Shown in pieces: positions 1 to 8,539 of a DNA stretch of 49,752 nt. The notes beneath the pieces are model-generated. The model ran no database searches and was not told the DNA's origin. It saw only the letters and a program-made list of their open reading frames with translations. How positions within the stretch are numbered: position 1 is the stretch's first letter; every line of letters starts with the position of its first letter. The DNA is from Streptomyces bambusae. GTDB taxonomy: Bacteria; Actinomycetota; Actinomycetes; Streptomycetales; Streptomycetaceae. The DNA is taken from the NCBI RefSeq assembly GCF_019400985.1, contig NZ_WTFF01000015.1, forward strand, positions 1-49,752. The letters are read 5' to 3'. Both the position numbers and the translations under genes were made by a program.

Positions 1-17
1 CCCAAAGAAGCCGCCAC

Positions 18-2639
18 ATGCCCCACCACACCCCCCCCTCCCCCCCATCCTGCACCGCCCCCACCCCGGTCTCCTTGATCCCCTGGCCGCTCCCCCTGGC
101 CACCCCCCGGCCCACCGGCCCCCCCCGGCGGCCCGGCCGGGTGCCCGCGGCGCCGGGCGGAGTCGTCCCCGGCCGTCTCGGGGGGCCCCCCCCCCAGGTG
201 GGCGGGCCCGCCGCCGGACTCACCGTCGTCACCGCCGAGTTGATCCAGCACTACGGCTGGCGCACCACCTGCGCCATCACGGTGCTGGCCGGCTTCTGTC
301 AGCTCGGCCTCGCCCTGCTGCGCACGGCCCGGTCCGCACTGATGGTGAGCCCCGCCGTGGTGCACGGCATGCTCGGCGGCATCGGCGTGACGATCGCCCT
401 CGCCCAGCTGCACATCGTGCTCGGCGGCACCCCGCAGAGCTCCGCCGTGGCCAACGTCCTCGGACTGCCCCAGCAGTTGGCCGACCTCCACCCCGCAGCC
501 CTCGCCGTCAGCGCCCTCGTCCTCGGGGTGCTGCTCGCCTGGCCGCGGCTGCCCGGGCGGGCCGGAGCCGCCCTGCGCAAGGTCCCGGCCGCGCTGGCCG
601 CCGTGGCCTCGGCCACCGCCTTCGCGGCGGCGGCCGGGCTCTCCCTGCCCCGGGTGGACCTGCCGTCCTGGCGCAGCCACGCACTGCCCGAACTGCCCCA
701 GGGCCCGCTCCTGGGGATCGTGGCCGCGGTGCTGACCATCACCCTGGTGGGCAGCGTCGAGTCGCTGCTCTCGGCGGTGGCCACCGACAAGCTGATCGCC
801 TCCGGCCGGGACACGGTCGACCGTCCGCCGCGGGCCGACCTCGACAAGGAGCTTCGCGGGCAGGGCGGGGCCAACATCGTCTCCGGCGCGCTCGGCGGCC
901 TGCCCGTCACGGGCGTGGCGGTCCGCAGCGTGGCGAACGTCAAGTCCGGCGCGGTCAGCCGGACCTCGTCGGTCCTGCACGGCTGCTGGGTGGTGCTCGC
1001 GGCCGCGGTGCTCGTACCCGTCCTGGACCTGATCCCGCTGGCGGCCCTCGCCGCGCTGGTGATGGCCGTGGGCGTGCAGATGGTCAGCATCACGCACATG
1101 CGCACCGTCACCCGGCACCGGGAGATCCTCGTCTACGCCGCGACGCTCACGGGCGTGGTCTTCGGCGGGGTGCTGGAGGGCGTCGCCATCGGCATCGCCG
1201 TGGCGGTGGCCGTCGCGCTGTACCGGCTGACCCGGACCCGGATCACGCTGGAGGCGGCCGACGGCGTCCACCGGGTGCGGGCGCGCGGGCAGTTGACGTT
1301 CCTCGCGGTACCCCGGCTCAGCCGGGTCCTGGCCCTGGTGCCGCACCGGGGCCACGCGGTGATCGAGCTGGACGGCTCGTTCATGGACCACGCCGCGTAC
1401 GAGACCCTCCACGACTGGCAGGACTCCCACCGGGCGCACGGCGGCTCGGTGGAAGTCACCGGCCGCACCCCGGCCGCGACCGCCGAGCCGGACTCGACCG
1501 CCGACCCCGCCACGACCGCCGATCCGGCCGGACCGGCCGGGGACGCCTTGCGCGCGCAGGACGCCCGGCTCGCCGAGACCCGGCAGGCCTGGCGGGACGG
1601 GTGGGACGGATGGGATGGGTGGGATGGGCAGCATCGGCGGGCTGCGTGGGACGGGCGGGATGCACGAAGCGTGCGGGACGGGCGGGACAGGGAGGCCGGA
1701 CGGGACAGGCGGGACTTGTGGGACGCGCAGGACGCGCAGCACGGACAGCACGCACAGCACACGCAGGACGCACAGGACGCGCCTTCCGGGCAGGGGAAGC
1801 AGCCCGCGCCGCGGGTTCAGCACGGACGCGGCGGCCAGCGCGGCCACCAGTGCTGCCGGCCATGGACCCCCTGGGCCAACCACTGCGACCACCGCTCCCT
1901 CGCGGCGACGGCCGCCCCGCGCCGCGGCGCCGGTCAGCTGGCCAGCGGGATCACCGCATTCCAGCGCGACACGGCCCCGCACGTCCGGGACGAGCTGGCC
2001 CGGCTGGCGCGCGAGGGCCAGAGCCCGGCGCAGCTGTTCCTGACCTGTGCGGACTCCCGGCTGGTCACCAGCATGATCACCGCCAGCGGCCCCGGGGACC
2101 TGTTCACCGTGCGCAACGTGGGGAACCTCGTCCCGCTGCCGGGCGCGGAGTCCGGGGACGACTCGGTCGCCGCGGCCATCGAGTACGCCGTGGACGTGCT
2201 GGAGGTGGACAGCATCACGGTGTGCGGCCACTCGGGCTGCGGGGCGATGCAGGCTCTGCTGAACACCTCCGGCGACCCCACCGAGCCCGGGGACCCCGGA
2301 AAGTCCCACGAGCCGACGACCCCCCTGCGCCGCTGGCTGCAGCACGGCCGGCCGAGCCTGGAGCGGATGGCCAGCCGCCACCACCCCTGGGCGCGGATCG
2401 CGGGCCGGCTCCCGGCCGACGCGGTGGAGCAGTTGTGCCTGACCAACGTGGTGCAGCAGCTGGAGCACCTGCGGGCGCACGACTCGGTGGCCCGCCGGCT
2501 CTCCGAGGGCACCCTGGAGCTGCACGGCATGTACTTCCACGTCGGCGAGGCCCAGGCGTACCTGCTGACCGGAGGGGAGGACCACTTCGACCCCCGCGTC
2601 TTCGACACCGTGCGGCCGCCGGTCCGGGTCTCCCTGTGA
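18..2639 (+). CDS. SulP-family anion transporter fused to beta-carbonic anhydrase, N-terminus damaged
   Basis: Membrane transporter of the SulP family joined to a cytoplasmic beta-class carbonic anhydrase, likely importing bicarbonate or sulfate and interconverting CO2 and bicarbonate. From about residue 70 (VSGPAAGLTVV-like region) to 400 the hydrophobic SulP core is readable, followed by a short STAS-like stretch (about 405-480). A low-complexity linker with GWDGWDGWDG and many Asp/Gln/Arg repeats follows (about 520-620). The carbonic anhydrase then shows C677-x-D679-x-R681 and H738-x2-C741, the expected zinc ligands. The first ~65 residues lack the usual first membrane helices and read as Pro/Arg-rich sequence over C-runs. 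This looks like base-call damage at a contig edge or a frameshifted 5' end, so the start is unreliable. The rest is intact. Confidence 0.8.
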   Translation: MPHHTPPSPPSCTAPTPVSLIPWPLPLATPRPTGPPRRPGRVPAAPGGVVPGRLGGPPPQVGGPAAGLTVVTAELIQHYGWRTTCAITVLAGFCQLGLALLRTARSALMVSPAVVHGMLGGIGVTIALAQLHIVLGGTPQSSAVANVLGLPQQLADLHPAALAVSALVLGVLLAWPRLPGRAGAALRKVPAALAAVASATAFAAAAGLSLPRVDLPSWRSHALPELPQGPLLGIVAAVLTITLVGSVESLLSAVATDKLIASGRDTVDRPPRADLDKELRGQGGANIVSGALGGLPVTGVAVRSVANVKSGAVSRTSSVLHGCWVVLAAAVLVPVLDLIPLAALAALVMAVGVQMVSITHMRTVTRHREILVYAATLTGVVFGGVLEGVAIGIAVAVAVALYRLTRTRITLEAADGVHRVRARGQLTFLAVPRLSRVLALVPHRGHAVIELDGSFMDHAAYETLHDWQDSHRAHGGSVEVTGRTPAATAEPDSTADPATTADPAGPAGDALRAQDARLAETRQAWRDGWDGWDGWDGQHRRAAWDGRDARSVRDGRDREAGRDRRDLWDAQDAQHGQHAQHTQDAQDAPSGQGKQPAPRVQHGRGGQRGHQCCRPWTPWANHCDHRSLAATAAPRRGAGQLASGITAFQRDTAPHVRDELARLAREGQSPAQLFLTCADSRLVTSMITASGPGDLFTVRNVGNLVPLPGAESGDDSVAAAIEYAVDVLEVDSITVCGHSGCGAMQALLNTSGDPTEPGDPGKSHEPTTPLRRWLQHGRPSLERMASRHHPWARIAGRLPADAVEQLCLTNVVQQLEHLRAHDSVARRLSEGTLELHGMYFHVGEAQAYLLTGGEDHFDPRVFDTVRPPVRVSL

Positions 2640-2933
2640 GGCCCGGGCCCTCCCTCCCGGTGGCACCCGTGACACCCCGCCGACCAGGGACTTCCGGCGA
2701 GGATCCCGATGGGACGCCCGGTGGGGCTCCCGGTGGGACGCCCGGTGAACCGACACGCCGTCGAAACCGTGGATACGTACGGCCCCTTCCCGCACCCTGC
2801 AGTGGGGAGGGACCGCCCCGGCCGATCCTCTATAGGTCTACACCAATTTCGGGACAAGGCCTTGCCACCTGGCCGGTCTGCTGATGAGCTATGCCCGGGG
2901 ACACAACGGACACCCTGGGAAAGGGAGATGTCG
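2640..2933. other. Intergenic region upstream of acs
   Basis: About 290 bases between the SulP-carbonic anhydrase stop and acs. It contains short direct repeats built on CCGGTGGGACGCC (about 2700-2745) and an AT-richer stretch near 2830 with a dre-like site. I see no gene. Confidence 0.6.
2833..2846. promoter_or_regulatory. Candidate DasR-type (dre) operator upstream of acs
   Basis: TAGGTCTACACCAA contains GGTCTACACC, a near-palindrome close to the Streptomyces DasR consensus TGGTCTAGACCA. It lies about 90 bases before the acs start in the most AT-rich part of the gap. DasR links N-acetylglucosamine metabolism to acetate and CoA flux, so the position makes sense, but it is a single match by eye. 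Confidence 0.35.
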
Positions 2934-4889
2934 GTGAGCAACGAAAGCCTGGCGAACCTGCTCAAGGAGGAGCGGCGGTTCGCACCGCCCGCCGATCTGG
3001 CCGCCGCCGCGAACGTCACGGCACGCGCCTACGAGGAGGCGGACGCCGACAGGCTGGGCTTCTGGGCCGCGCAGGCCCGGCGGCTGACCTGGGCCACCGA
3101 GCCGACCGAGACGCTCGACTGGTCCAACCCGCCCTTCGCGAAGTGGTTCGCGGACGGCAAGCTGAACGTCGCCTACAACTGCGTCGACCGCCACGTCGAG
3201 GCCGGCCTCGGCGACCGCGTCGCGATCCACTTCGAGGGCGAGCCCGGCGACGGCCGCGCAATCACGTACGCCGAGCTGAAGGACGAGGTCTCCAAGGCCG
3301 CCAACGCCCTGGCCGAGCTGGGCGTCCAGGCCGGCGACCGGGTCGCCGTCTACCTGCCGATGATCCCCGAGGCCGTCGTCGCGATGCTCGCGTGCGCCCG
3401 GGTCGGCGCCGCCCACTCCGTGGTCTTCGGCGGTTTCTCCGCCGACGCCGTCGCCTCCCGCATCCAGGACGCCGACGCCAAGCTGGTCATCACCGCCGAC
3501 GGCGGCTACCGCCGCGGCAAGCCCTCCGCGCTCAAGCCGGCCATCGACGAGGCCGTCGCCAAGTGCCCGCAGGTCAAGAACGTGCTGGTGGTGCAGCGCA
3601 CCGGCCAGGAGACCCCCTTCACCGCCGGCCGCGACGTCTGGTGGCACGAGCTGGTCGGCCGCCAGTCGAAGGAGCACACGCCGGAGGCCTTCGAGGCGGA
3701 GCACCCGCTCTTCATCCTCTACACCTCGGGCACGACGGGTAAGCCCAAGGGCATCCTGCACACCTCGGGCGGATACCTCACGCAGGCCGCGTACACCCAC
3801 CACGCGGTGTTCGACCTCAAGCCCGAGAGCGACGTCTTCTGGTGCACCGCCGACATCGGCTGGGTCACCGGGCACTCGTACATCGTCTACGGCCCGCTCG
3901 CCAACGGCGCCACGCAGGTCATGTACGAGGGCACCCCGGACACCCCGCACCAGGGCCGGTTCTGGGAGGTCGTGCAGAAGTACGGCGTCACGATCCTCTA
4001 CACGGCGCCCACCGCCATCCGTACGTTCATGAAGTGGGGCGACGACATCCCCGCCAAGTTCGACCTGTCGTCGCTGCGCGTGCTGGGCTCGGTCGGCGAG
4101 CCGATCAACCCCGAGGCCTGGGTCTGGTACCGCAAGCACATCGGCGGCGACCGCTGCCCGATCGTGGACACCTGGTGGCAGACCGAGACCGGCGCCATGA
4201 TGATCTCGCCGCTGCCCGGCGTCACGGAGACCAAGCCCGGCTCCGCCCAGCGCCCGCTGCCCGGCATCTGCGCCACCGTCGTCGACGACGAGGCGCAGGA
4301 GGTCCCGAACGGCGGAGGCGGCTACCTGGTCCTGACCGAGCCGTGGCCGTCGATGCTGCGCACCATCTGGGGCGACGACCAGCGCTTCATCGACACCTAC
4401 TGGTCGCGCTTCGACAGCAAGTACTTCGCCGGCGACGGCGCCAAGAAGGACGAGGACGGCGACATCTGGCTGCTGGGCCGGGTGGACGACGTGATGCTGG
4501 TGTCCGGCCACAACATCTCGACCACCGAGGTCGAGTCGGCACTGGTCTCGCACCCGTCGGTCGCCGAGGCGGCCGTCGTCGGCGCCGCGGACGAGACCAC
4601 CGGCCAGGCGATCGTGGCGTTCGTGATCCTGCGCGGGACCGCCTCCGAGCACGACGGCCTGGTCGCGGAGCTGCGCAACCACGTCGGCGCCACCCTCGGC
4701 CCTATCGCCAAGCCCAAGCGGATCCTGCCGGTCGCGGAGCTGCCCAAGACCCGCTCCGGCAAGATCATGCGCCGGCTGCTGCGCGACGTGGCCGAGAACC
4801 GCGAGCTGGGCGACGTCACCACGCTGACCGACTCCTCGGTCATGGACCTGATCCAGACCAAGCTGCCGACGGCGACCGGCGAGGACTGA
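2934..4889 (+). CDS. acs: Acetyl-CoA synthetase (AMP-forming)
   Basis: Cytoplasmic enzyme converting acetate, ATP and CoA to acetyl-CoA, AMP and pyrophosphate. The 651-residue length fits the family. It has the ANL-superfamily P-loop-like motif [11 protein letters not shown], the acyl-binding region WWQTETG, and the C-terminal [11 protein letters not shown], whose second lysine is the conserved acetylation-regulated catalytic lysine. The start is taken as GTG 2934 because GGGAG lies 6 bases upstream; ATG 2928, in the same frame, would abut the ribosome site and add two residues. It is followed by tandem repeats and a terminator, so it is probably monocistronic. It opens the conserved acs-to-ponA2 gene block. 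Confidence 0.96.
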   Translation: MSNESLANLLKEERRFAPPADLAAAANVTARAYEEADADRLGFWAAQARRLTWATEPTETLDWSNPPFAKWFADGKLNVAYNCVDRHVEAGLGDRVAIHFEGEPGDGRAITYAELKDEVSKAANALAELGVQAGDRVAVYLPMIPEAVVAMLACARVGAAHSVVFGGFSADAVASRIQDADAKLVITADGGYRRGKPSALKPAIDEAVAKCPQVKNVLVVQRTGQETPFTAGRDVWWHELVGRQSKEHTPEAFEAEHPLFILYTSGTTGKPKGILHTSGGYLTQAAYTHHAVFDLKPESDVFWCTADIGWVTGHSYIVYGPLANGATQVMYEGTPDTPHQGRFWEVVQKYGVTILYTAPTAIRTFMKWGDDIPAKFDLSSLRVLGSVGEPINPEAWVWYRKHIGGDRCPIVDTWWQTETGAMMISPLPGVTETKPGSAQRPLPGICATVVDDEAQEVPNGGGGYLVLTEPWPSMLRTIWGDDQRFIDTYWSRFDSKYFAGDGAKKDEDGDIWLLGRVDDVMLVSGHNISTTEVESALVSHPSVAEAAVVGAADETTGQAIVAFVILRGTASEHDGLVAELRNHVGATLGPIAKPKRILPVAELPKTRSGKIMRRLLRDVAENRELGDVTTLTDSSVMDLIQTKLPTATGED

Positions 4890-4908
4890 CCGGCCCCACG
4901 CGGAGGGC

Positions 4909-4994
4909 TGACCGTCCCCACGGGGGACCGACCCGTCCCCACAGGGGACCGACCCGTCTCCACGGTGGGACCGGGACCGACCCGTCTCCACGGG
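4909..4994. repeat. Tandem repeats of about 21-26 bp after acs
   Basis: Four degenerate copies of a unit beginning ACCGACCCGTCTCCACGG lie directly between the acs stop and its terminator. They are contiguous without unique spacers, so not a CRISPR array. Confidence 0.8.
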
Positions 4995-4996
4995 AG

Positions 4997-5028
4997 GGGG
5001 CATCCGGCGCGACCGCGCCGGATGCCCC
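4997..5028 (+). terminator. Rho-independent terminator of acs
   Basis: Perfect 14-bp stem (GGGGCATCCGGCGC and its complement) with loop GACC, followed by TTT. Confidence 0.85.
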
Positions 5029-5176
5029 TTTCGCGTTTATGGTGAAGATCGCCGGATATGCCCTCGCGCGCTCCCTGTAAAGTAGTGAAAGCGTAAAAAT
5101 ATGCACGGGTGCGCCGGGAAGTCTGGTCGGCACGAGCTTCGCCATGCCGTCCAACCCACCCCGGAGGTCCCCCGCC

Positions 5177-6574
5177 GTGGCCACGCCCCGCTCCCGCCGC
5201 AAGCTGCTCGGCCGGCTCTCGCTCCCCGAGCGCCGCTTCGTGGCCGACGCCCTGCGCACCGAGACGGTCGGCGGCATCCTCCTCCTCGTGGCCGCCGTAG
5301 CCGCCCTCATCTGGGTGAACACTCCCCCGCTGACCGCCAGCTACGTCGCCGTCCGCGACTTCCACATCGGCCCCGCCGCCCTCGGCCTGAACCTTTCGCT
5401 CCAGCACTGGGCTTCCGAGGGCCTGCTCGCGGTCTTCTTCTTCGTCGCCGGCATCGAGCTCAAGCGCGAGCTGGTCGCCGGCGACCTGCGCGACCCCAAG
5501 GCGGCGGCCCTCCCCGTCATCGCCGCCGTCTGCGGCATGGCCATGCCCGCCCTCGTCTACACCCTGGTCAACACCGTCGGCGACGGATCCCTGGCCGGCT
5601 GGGCGGTCCCCACCGCCACCGACATCGCCTTCGCGCTCGCCGTCCTCGCGGTCATCGGCACCTCGCTGCCGTCCGCCCTGCGCGCGTTCCTGCTGACCCT
5701 GGCCGTCGTGGACGACCTGTTCGCGATCATCATCATCGCCGTCTTCTTCACCGAGGAGATCAGCTTCCCGCAGCTCGGCGGCGCCTTCGTCGGCCTGGTG
5801 CTGTTCTGGTTCCTGCTCCGCAAGGGCGTGCGCGGCTGGTACGTCTACGTCCCGCTCGCCGTGGTCGTCTGGGCCCTGATGTACAACAGCGGCGTCCACG
5901 CGACCATCGCCGGCGTCGCCATGGGCCTGATGCTGCGCTGCCACCGCGAGGAGGGCGAGGAGCAGTCGCCCGGCGAACACATCGAGCACCTGGTCCGGCC
6001 CCTGTCGGCCGGCCTCGCCGTACCGCTGTTCGCGCTGTTCTCCGCGGGCGTCTCCCTCTCCGACGAGGCGATCGCGCAGGTCTTCAGCCGCCCCGAGACC
6101 CTCGGCGTGGTCCTCGGTCTGGTGGTCGGCAAGGCGGTCGGCATCTTCGGCGGCACCTGGCTGGCCGCCCGCTTCACCCAGGCCGAACTCAGCGAGGACC
6201 TCGCCTGGCCCGACGTCTTCGCCGTCGCCTCGCTCGCCGGCATCGGCTTCACCGTCTCCCTGCTGATCGGTGAACTCGCCTTCACCGAGGACCCGGTGCT
6301 CACCGAGGAGATCAAGGCCGCGGTCCTGATCGGCTCGCTCGTCGCCGCGGTCCTGGCCTGCGTCCTGCTCAAGCTCCGGGACCGCAAGTACCGCGCGCTG
6401 ACCGCCGAGGAGGAGCGCGACGAGGACGCCGACGGCATCCCGGACATCTACGAGGAGCAGAACCCGGAGTACCACCTGCGGATGGCGAGGATCTACGAGG
6501 AGAAGGCCGCCGAGCACCGGCGCAAGGCCGAAGCAGCGGCCGGGTCCCGCGACGGGAGCGACCGTCCGGCATGA
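5177..6574 (+). CDS. nhaA: Na+/H+ antiporter NhaA
   Basis: Integral membrane antiporter expelling sodium in exchange for protons. The protein is about 465 residues with some 11-12 hydrophobic segments. Family landmarks are FFFVAGIELKRELV, the ATDIAFALAVLAV segment (helix IV region) and the VVDDLFAIIIIAVFF segment containing the paired aspartates needed for ion binding. The charged tail (EERDEDADGIPDIYEEQNPEY and following) is a cytoplasmic extension common in actinobacterial versions. GTG 5177 is chosen because GGAGGT sits 8 bases upstream; the longer ATG 5144 lacks a ribosome site. An AT-rich stretch just upstream (5075-5100, containing TAAAGT) is a plausible promoter. Confidence 0.95.
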   Translation: MATPRSRRKLLGRLSLPERRFVADALRTETVGGILLLVAAVAALIWVNTPPLTASYVAVRDFHIGPAALGLNLSLQHWASEGLLAVFFFVAGIELKRELVAGDLRDPKAAALPVIAAVCGMAMPALVYTLVNTVGDGSLAGWAVPTATDIAFALAVLAVIGTSLPSALRAFLLTLAVVDDLFAIIIIAVFFTEEISFPQLGGAFVGLVLFWFLLRKGVRGWYVYVPLAVVVWALMYNSGVHATIAGVAMGLMLRCHREEGEEQSPGEHIEHLVRPLSAGLAVPLFALFSAGVSLSDEAIAQVFSRPETLGVVLGLVVGKAVGIFGGTWLAARFTQAELSEDLAWPDVFAVASLAGIGFTVSLLIGELAFTEDPVLTEEIKAAVLIGSLVAAVLACVLLKLRDRKYRALTAEEERDEDADGIPDIYEEQNPEYHLRMARIYEEKAAEHRRKAEAAAGSRDGSDRPA

Positions 6575-6634
6575 TCTGAGTGACGACAGGACACTGACGG
6601 CCAAGACGACCAAGACGACCAAAGGGAGAGAGCG

Positions 6635-7093
6635 ATGAGCGCAGTGGACCAAGGGGCGCAGGGAGCCGAGCGCACACTCGGCCAGCTGGTCGCCTCGGCC
6701 ACCGCCGAGATGTCCGCCCTGGTGCACGACGAGATCGCCCTCGCCAAGGCGGAGCTCCGCCAGGACGTCAAGCGCGTGGGCATCGGCGGCACCGCGTTCG
6801 CCGTCGCCGGCGTACTAGCACTGTTCTCGCTGCCGGTGCTGAGCTTCGCGGCGGCGTACGGCATCCACAACCTCGGGCTCGGCCTCGCCTGGTCGTTCCT
6901 GATCGTGGGCTCGGCGTTCCTGCTGCTGGCGGGCCTGCTCGCGATGCTCGCCGTCGCCAAGTTCAAGAAGGTCAAGCCGCCGGAGATGACCATCGCCTCC
7001 GTCAAGCAGACCGCTGCGGTGGTCAGCACCGTCAAGCCGCACCCGCGGCCGTTGAGTGACAAGGCGGTGGGTGTGGCACGCTCGTCCTCATGA
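6635..7093 (+). CDS. Phage holin-like family membrane protein (DUF1469-type)
   Basis: A 152-residue protein with two membrane helices (about 48-75 and 84-109), a helical charged N-terminal region (EIALAKAELRQDVKR) and a basic tail. This is the layout of the actinobacterial DUF1469 holin-superfamily protein; despite the name there is no evidence of lysis. AGGGAGAGAG precedes ATG 6635. Its stop overlaps the start of the hydrolase as ATGA, so the two are translationally coupled, as in the equivalent mycobacterial gene pair. Role unknown, probably envelope-associated. Confidence 0.85.
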   Translation: MSAVDQGAQGAERTLGQLVASATAEMSALVHDEIALAKAELRQDVKRVGIGGTAFAVAGVLALFSLPVLSFAAAYGIHNLGLGLAWSFLIVGSAFLLLAGLLAMLAVAKFKKVKPPEMTIASVKQTAAVVSTVKPHPRPLSDKAVGVARSSS

Positions 7094-8076
7094 CAGCGAC
7101 CGCGCCGGATGCCGGCACACCTCCCACCGCCACCTCGGCGGTACGGCTCGACCTCCCGGGCGGGCGTGAGGTGACGCACCGGGACGTGGCCGCCAACGGC
7201 GCCCGCTTCCACGTCGCCGAGCTCGGCGACGGCCCGCTGGTCCTGCTGCTCCACGGGTTCCCCCAGTTCTGGTGGACCTGGCGGCACCAGCTGGTCGCGC
7301 TCGCCGACGCCGGCTACCGGGCCGTCGCGATGGACCTGCGCGGGGTCGGCGGCAGCGACCGCACCCCGCGCGGCTACGACCCGGCCAACCTGGCCCTCGA
7401 CGTCACCGGGGTCATCCGCTCCCTCGGCGAGCCGGACGCCGCCCTCGTCGGGCACGACCTGGGCGGCTACCTGGCCTGGACGGCGGCCGTGATGCGGCCC
7501 AAGCTCGTCCGCCGCCTGGCGGTCTGCTCCATGCCGCATCCGCGCCGCTGGCGCGCCGCCATGCTGTCGGACTTCGCCCAGACCCGGGCGGGTTCGCACA
7601 TCTGGGGCTTCCAGCGGCCCTGGATCCCCGAGCGGCGGCTGGTCGCCGACGACGGCGCGCTGGTGGGCGAGCTGATCCGGGAGTGGTCGGGGCCGCGTAT
7701 GCAGGAGGACCTCGACAACCCCGCGGCCGCCGGCGAGGACGCGCTGTCCGTCTACCGGCGGGCCATGTGCATCCCCTCCACCGCGCACTGCTCGATCGAG
7801 CCGTACCGGTGGCTGATGCGGTCGATGGCCCGGCCGGACGGCGTGCAGTTCAACCGCCGGATGAAGCGGCCGGTCCGCGTCCCGACACTGCACCTGCACG
7901 GCTCGCTCGACCCGGTGATGCGCACGCGCAGCGCCGCCGGATCGGGCGAGTACGTCGAAGCCCCCTACCGCTGGCGGCTCTTCGACGGCCTCGGGCACTT
8001 CCCGCACGAGGAGGACCCGGTCGCGTTCTCCACCGAGCTCCTCAACTGGCTCGGCGACCCCGAGCCCGACCGCTAG
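7090..8076 (+). CDS. Alpha/beta hydrolase, epoxide hydrolase-like
   Basis: Soluble 328-residue hydrolase. HGFPQFWWTW (55-64) carries the oxyanion HGxP motif. The nucleophile elbow GHDLGG places Asp123 as nucleophile, which points to epoxide hydrolase or dehalogenase chemistry rather than an esterase. Asp274 (GSLDP) and His303 (GLGHFPHEE) complete the triad, with a cap domain between about 150 and 260. It overlaps the upstream membrane-protein gene by four bases. Its position next to marP matches the mycobacterial ephE-marP arrangement. Substrate unknown. Confidence 0.9.
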   Translation: MTATAPDAGTPPTATSAVRLDLPGGREVTHRDVAANGARFHVAELGDGPLVLLLHGFPQFWWTWRHQLVALADAGYRAVAMDLRGVGGSDRTPRGYDPANLALDVTGVIRSLGEPDAALVGHDLGGYLAWTAAVMRPKLVRRLAVCSMPHPRRWRAAMLSDFAQTRAGSHIWGFQRPWIPERRLVADDGALVGELIREWSGPRMQEDLDNPAAAGEDALSVYRRAMCIPSTAHCSIEPYRWLMRSMARPDGVQFNRRMKRPVRVPTLHLHGSLDPVMRTRSAAGSGEYVEAPYRWRLFDGLGHFPHEEDPVAFSTELLNWLGDPEPDR

Positions 8077-8107
8077 GCCTGTCCGGCCCTGATCCGCCGG
8101 ACAGGCC
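8076..8107. terminator. Terminator after the alpha/beta hydrolase gene
   Basis: An 11-bp perfect stem (GGCCTGTCCGG and complement, 8076-8086 and 8097-8107) begins at the last base of the stop codon. It lies between convergent genes and may act on both. Confidence 0.7.
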
Positions 8108-8272
8108 CTGGGCCCGGTCCGACAGCACGATCGCCGGACGCGGAGGCCTCGTTGTCGGGGTCTTCGCGTCGGCCATCCGTCCGGACGTCGAACGCTCACA
8201 TGCCCGGCGCATAGGCCAATTGGCCGTCCCCCAGGCGGTTACCGACCTTGGGCACCGGGCAGACGTCGAAGT

Positions 8273-8449
8273 ATGGGCTGGACGCACGACTACGGTGACT
8301 CCACACGCGAAGGCCGCTCGGCCGCCACGCCGGCCGGCACCCACGAGAGGGCGGGCCGGCGAGGCCACGACCCCCGACTCGGGATCCCCCGCATCCTGCG
8401 CCGCCGGGCCCGCTGGGTCTCGGCCCGCCTGCGTCATCCACGTACGTAG
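8273..8449 (+). CDS. Small basic protein candidate (58 aa)
   Basis: An ATG-to-TAG frame of 58 codons beginning MGWTHDYGDS and ending in a very basic stretch (RILRRRARWVSARLRHPRT). Third positions are strongly G/C, as in real Streptomyces genes, and Arg/His content is high. No Shine-Dalgarno is visible. A perfect 12-bp palindrome GGCCAATTGGCC at 8214-8225 lies upstream. It sits alone between the hydrolase and the convergent marP gene. Function unknown. Confidence 0.5.
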   Translation: MGWTHDYGDSTREGRSAATPAGTHERAGRRGHDPRLGIPRILRRRARWVSARLRHPRT

Positions 8450-8476
8450 CGGCGTACGTCGGCCGCCGGCGCCCCG

Positions 8477-8539
8477 TGTCAGGCGGCCAGCCGCCGCAGG
8501 TCAGGCAGCCTGCCGCCGCAGGTCAAAGGGCGCCGCAGG
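8477..8539. repeat. Direct repeats at the marP stop codon
   Basis: Three copies of a GCCGCAGGTCA unit adjoin the 3' end of marP, resembling duplications of the stop-codon neighbourhood. Confidence 0.6.

Noticed and set aside
4909..4994. CRISPR-like array after acs
   Set aside because: Units are contiguous and degenerate with no unique spacers; no cas genes.
2889..5003. 704-codon minus-strand frame opposite acs
   Set aside because: Mirror of a well-supported gene; Gly/Arg/Asp-rich translation typical of the antisense of high-GC coding sequence.
6635..7093. Prophage lysis gene
   Set aside because: The holin-like protein is part of a conserved chromosomal block and no phage genes are nearby.
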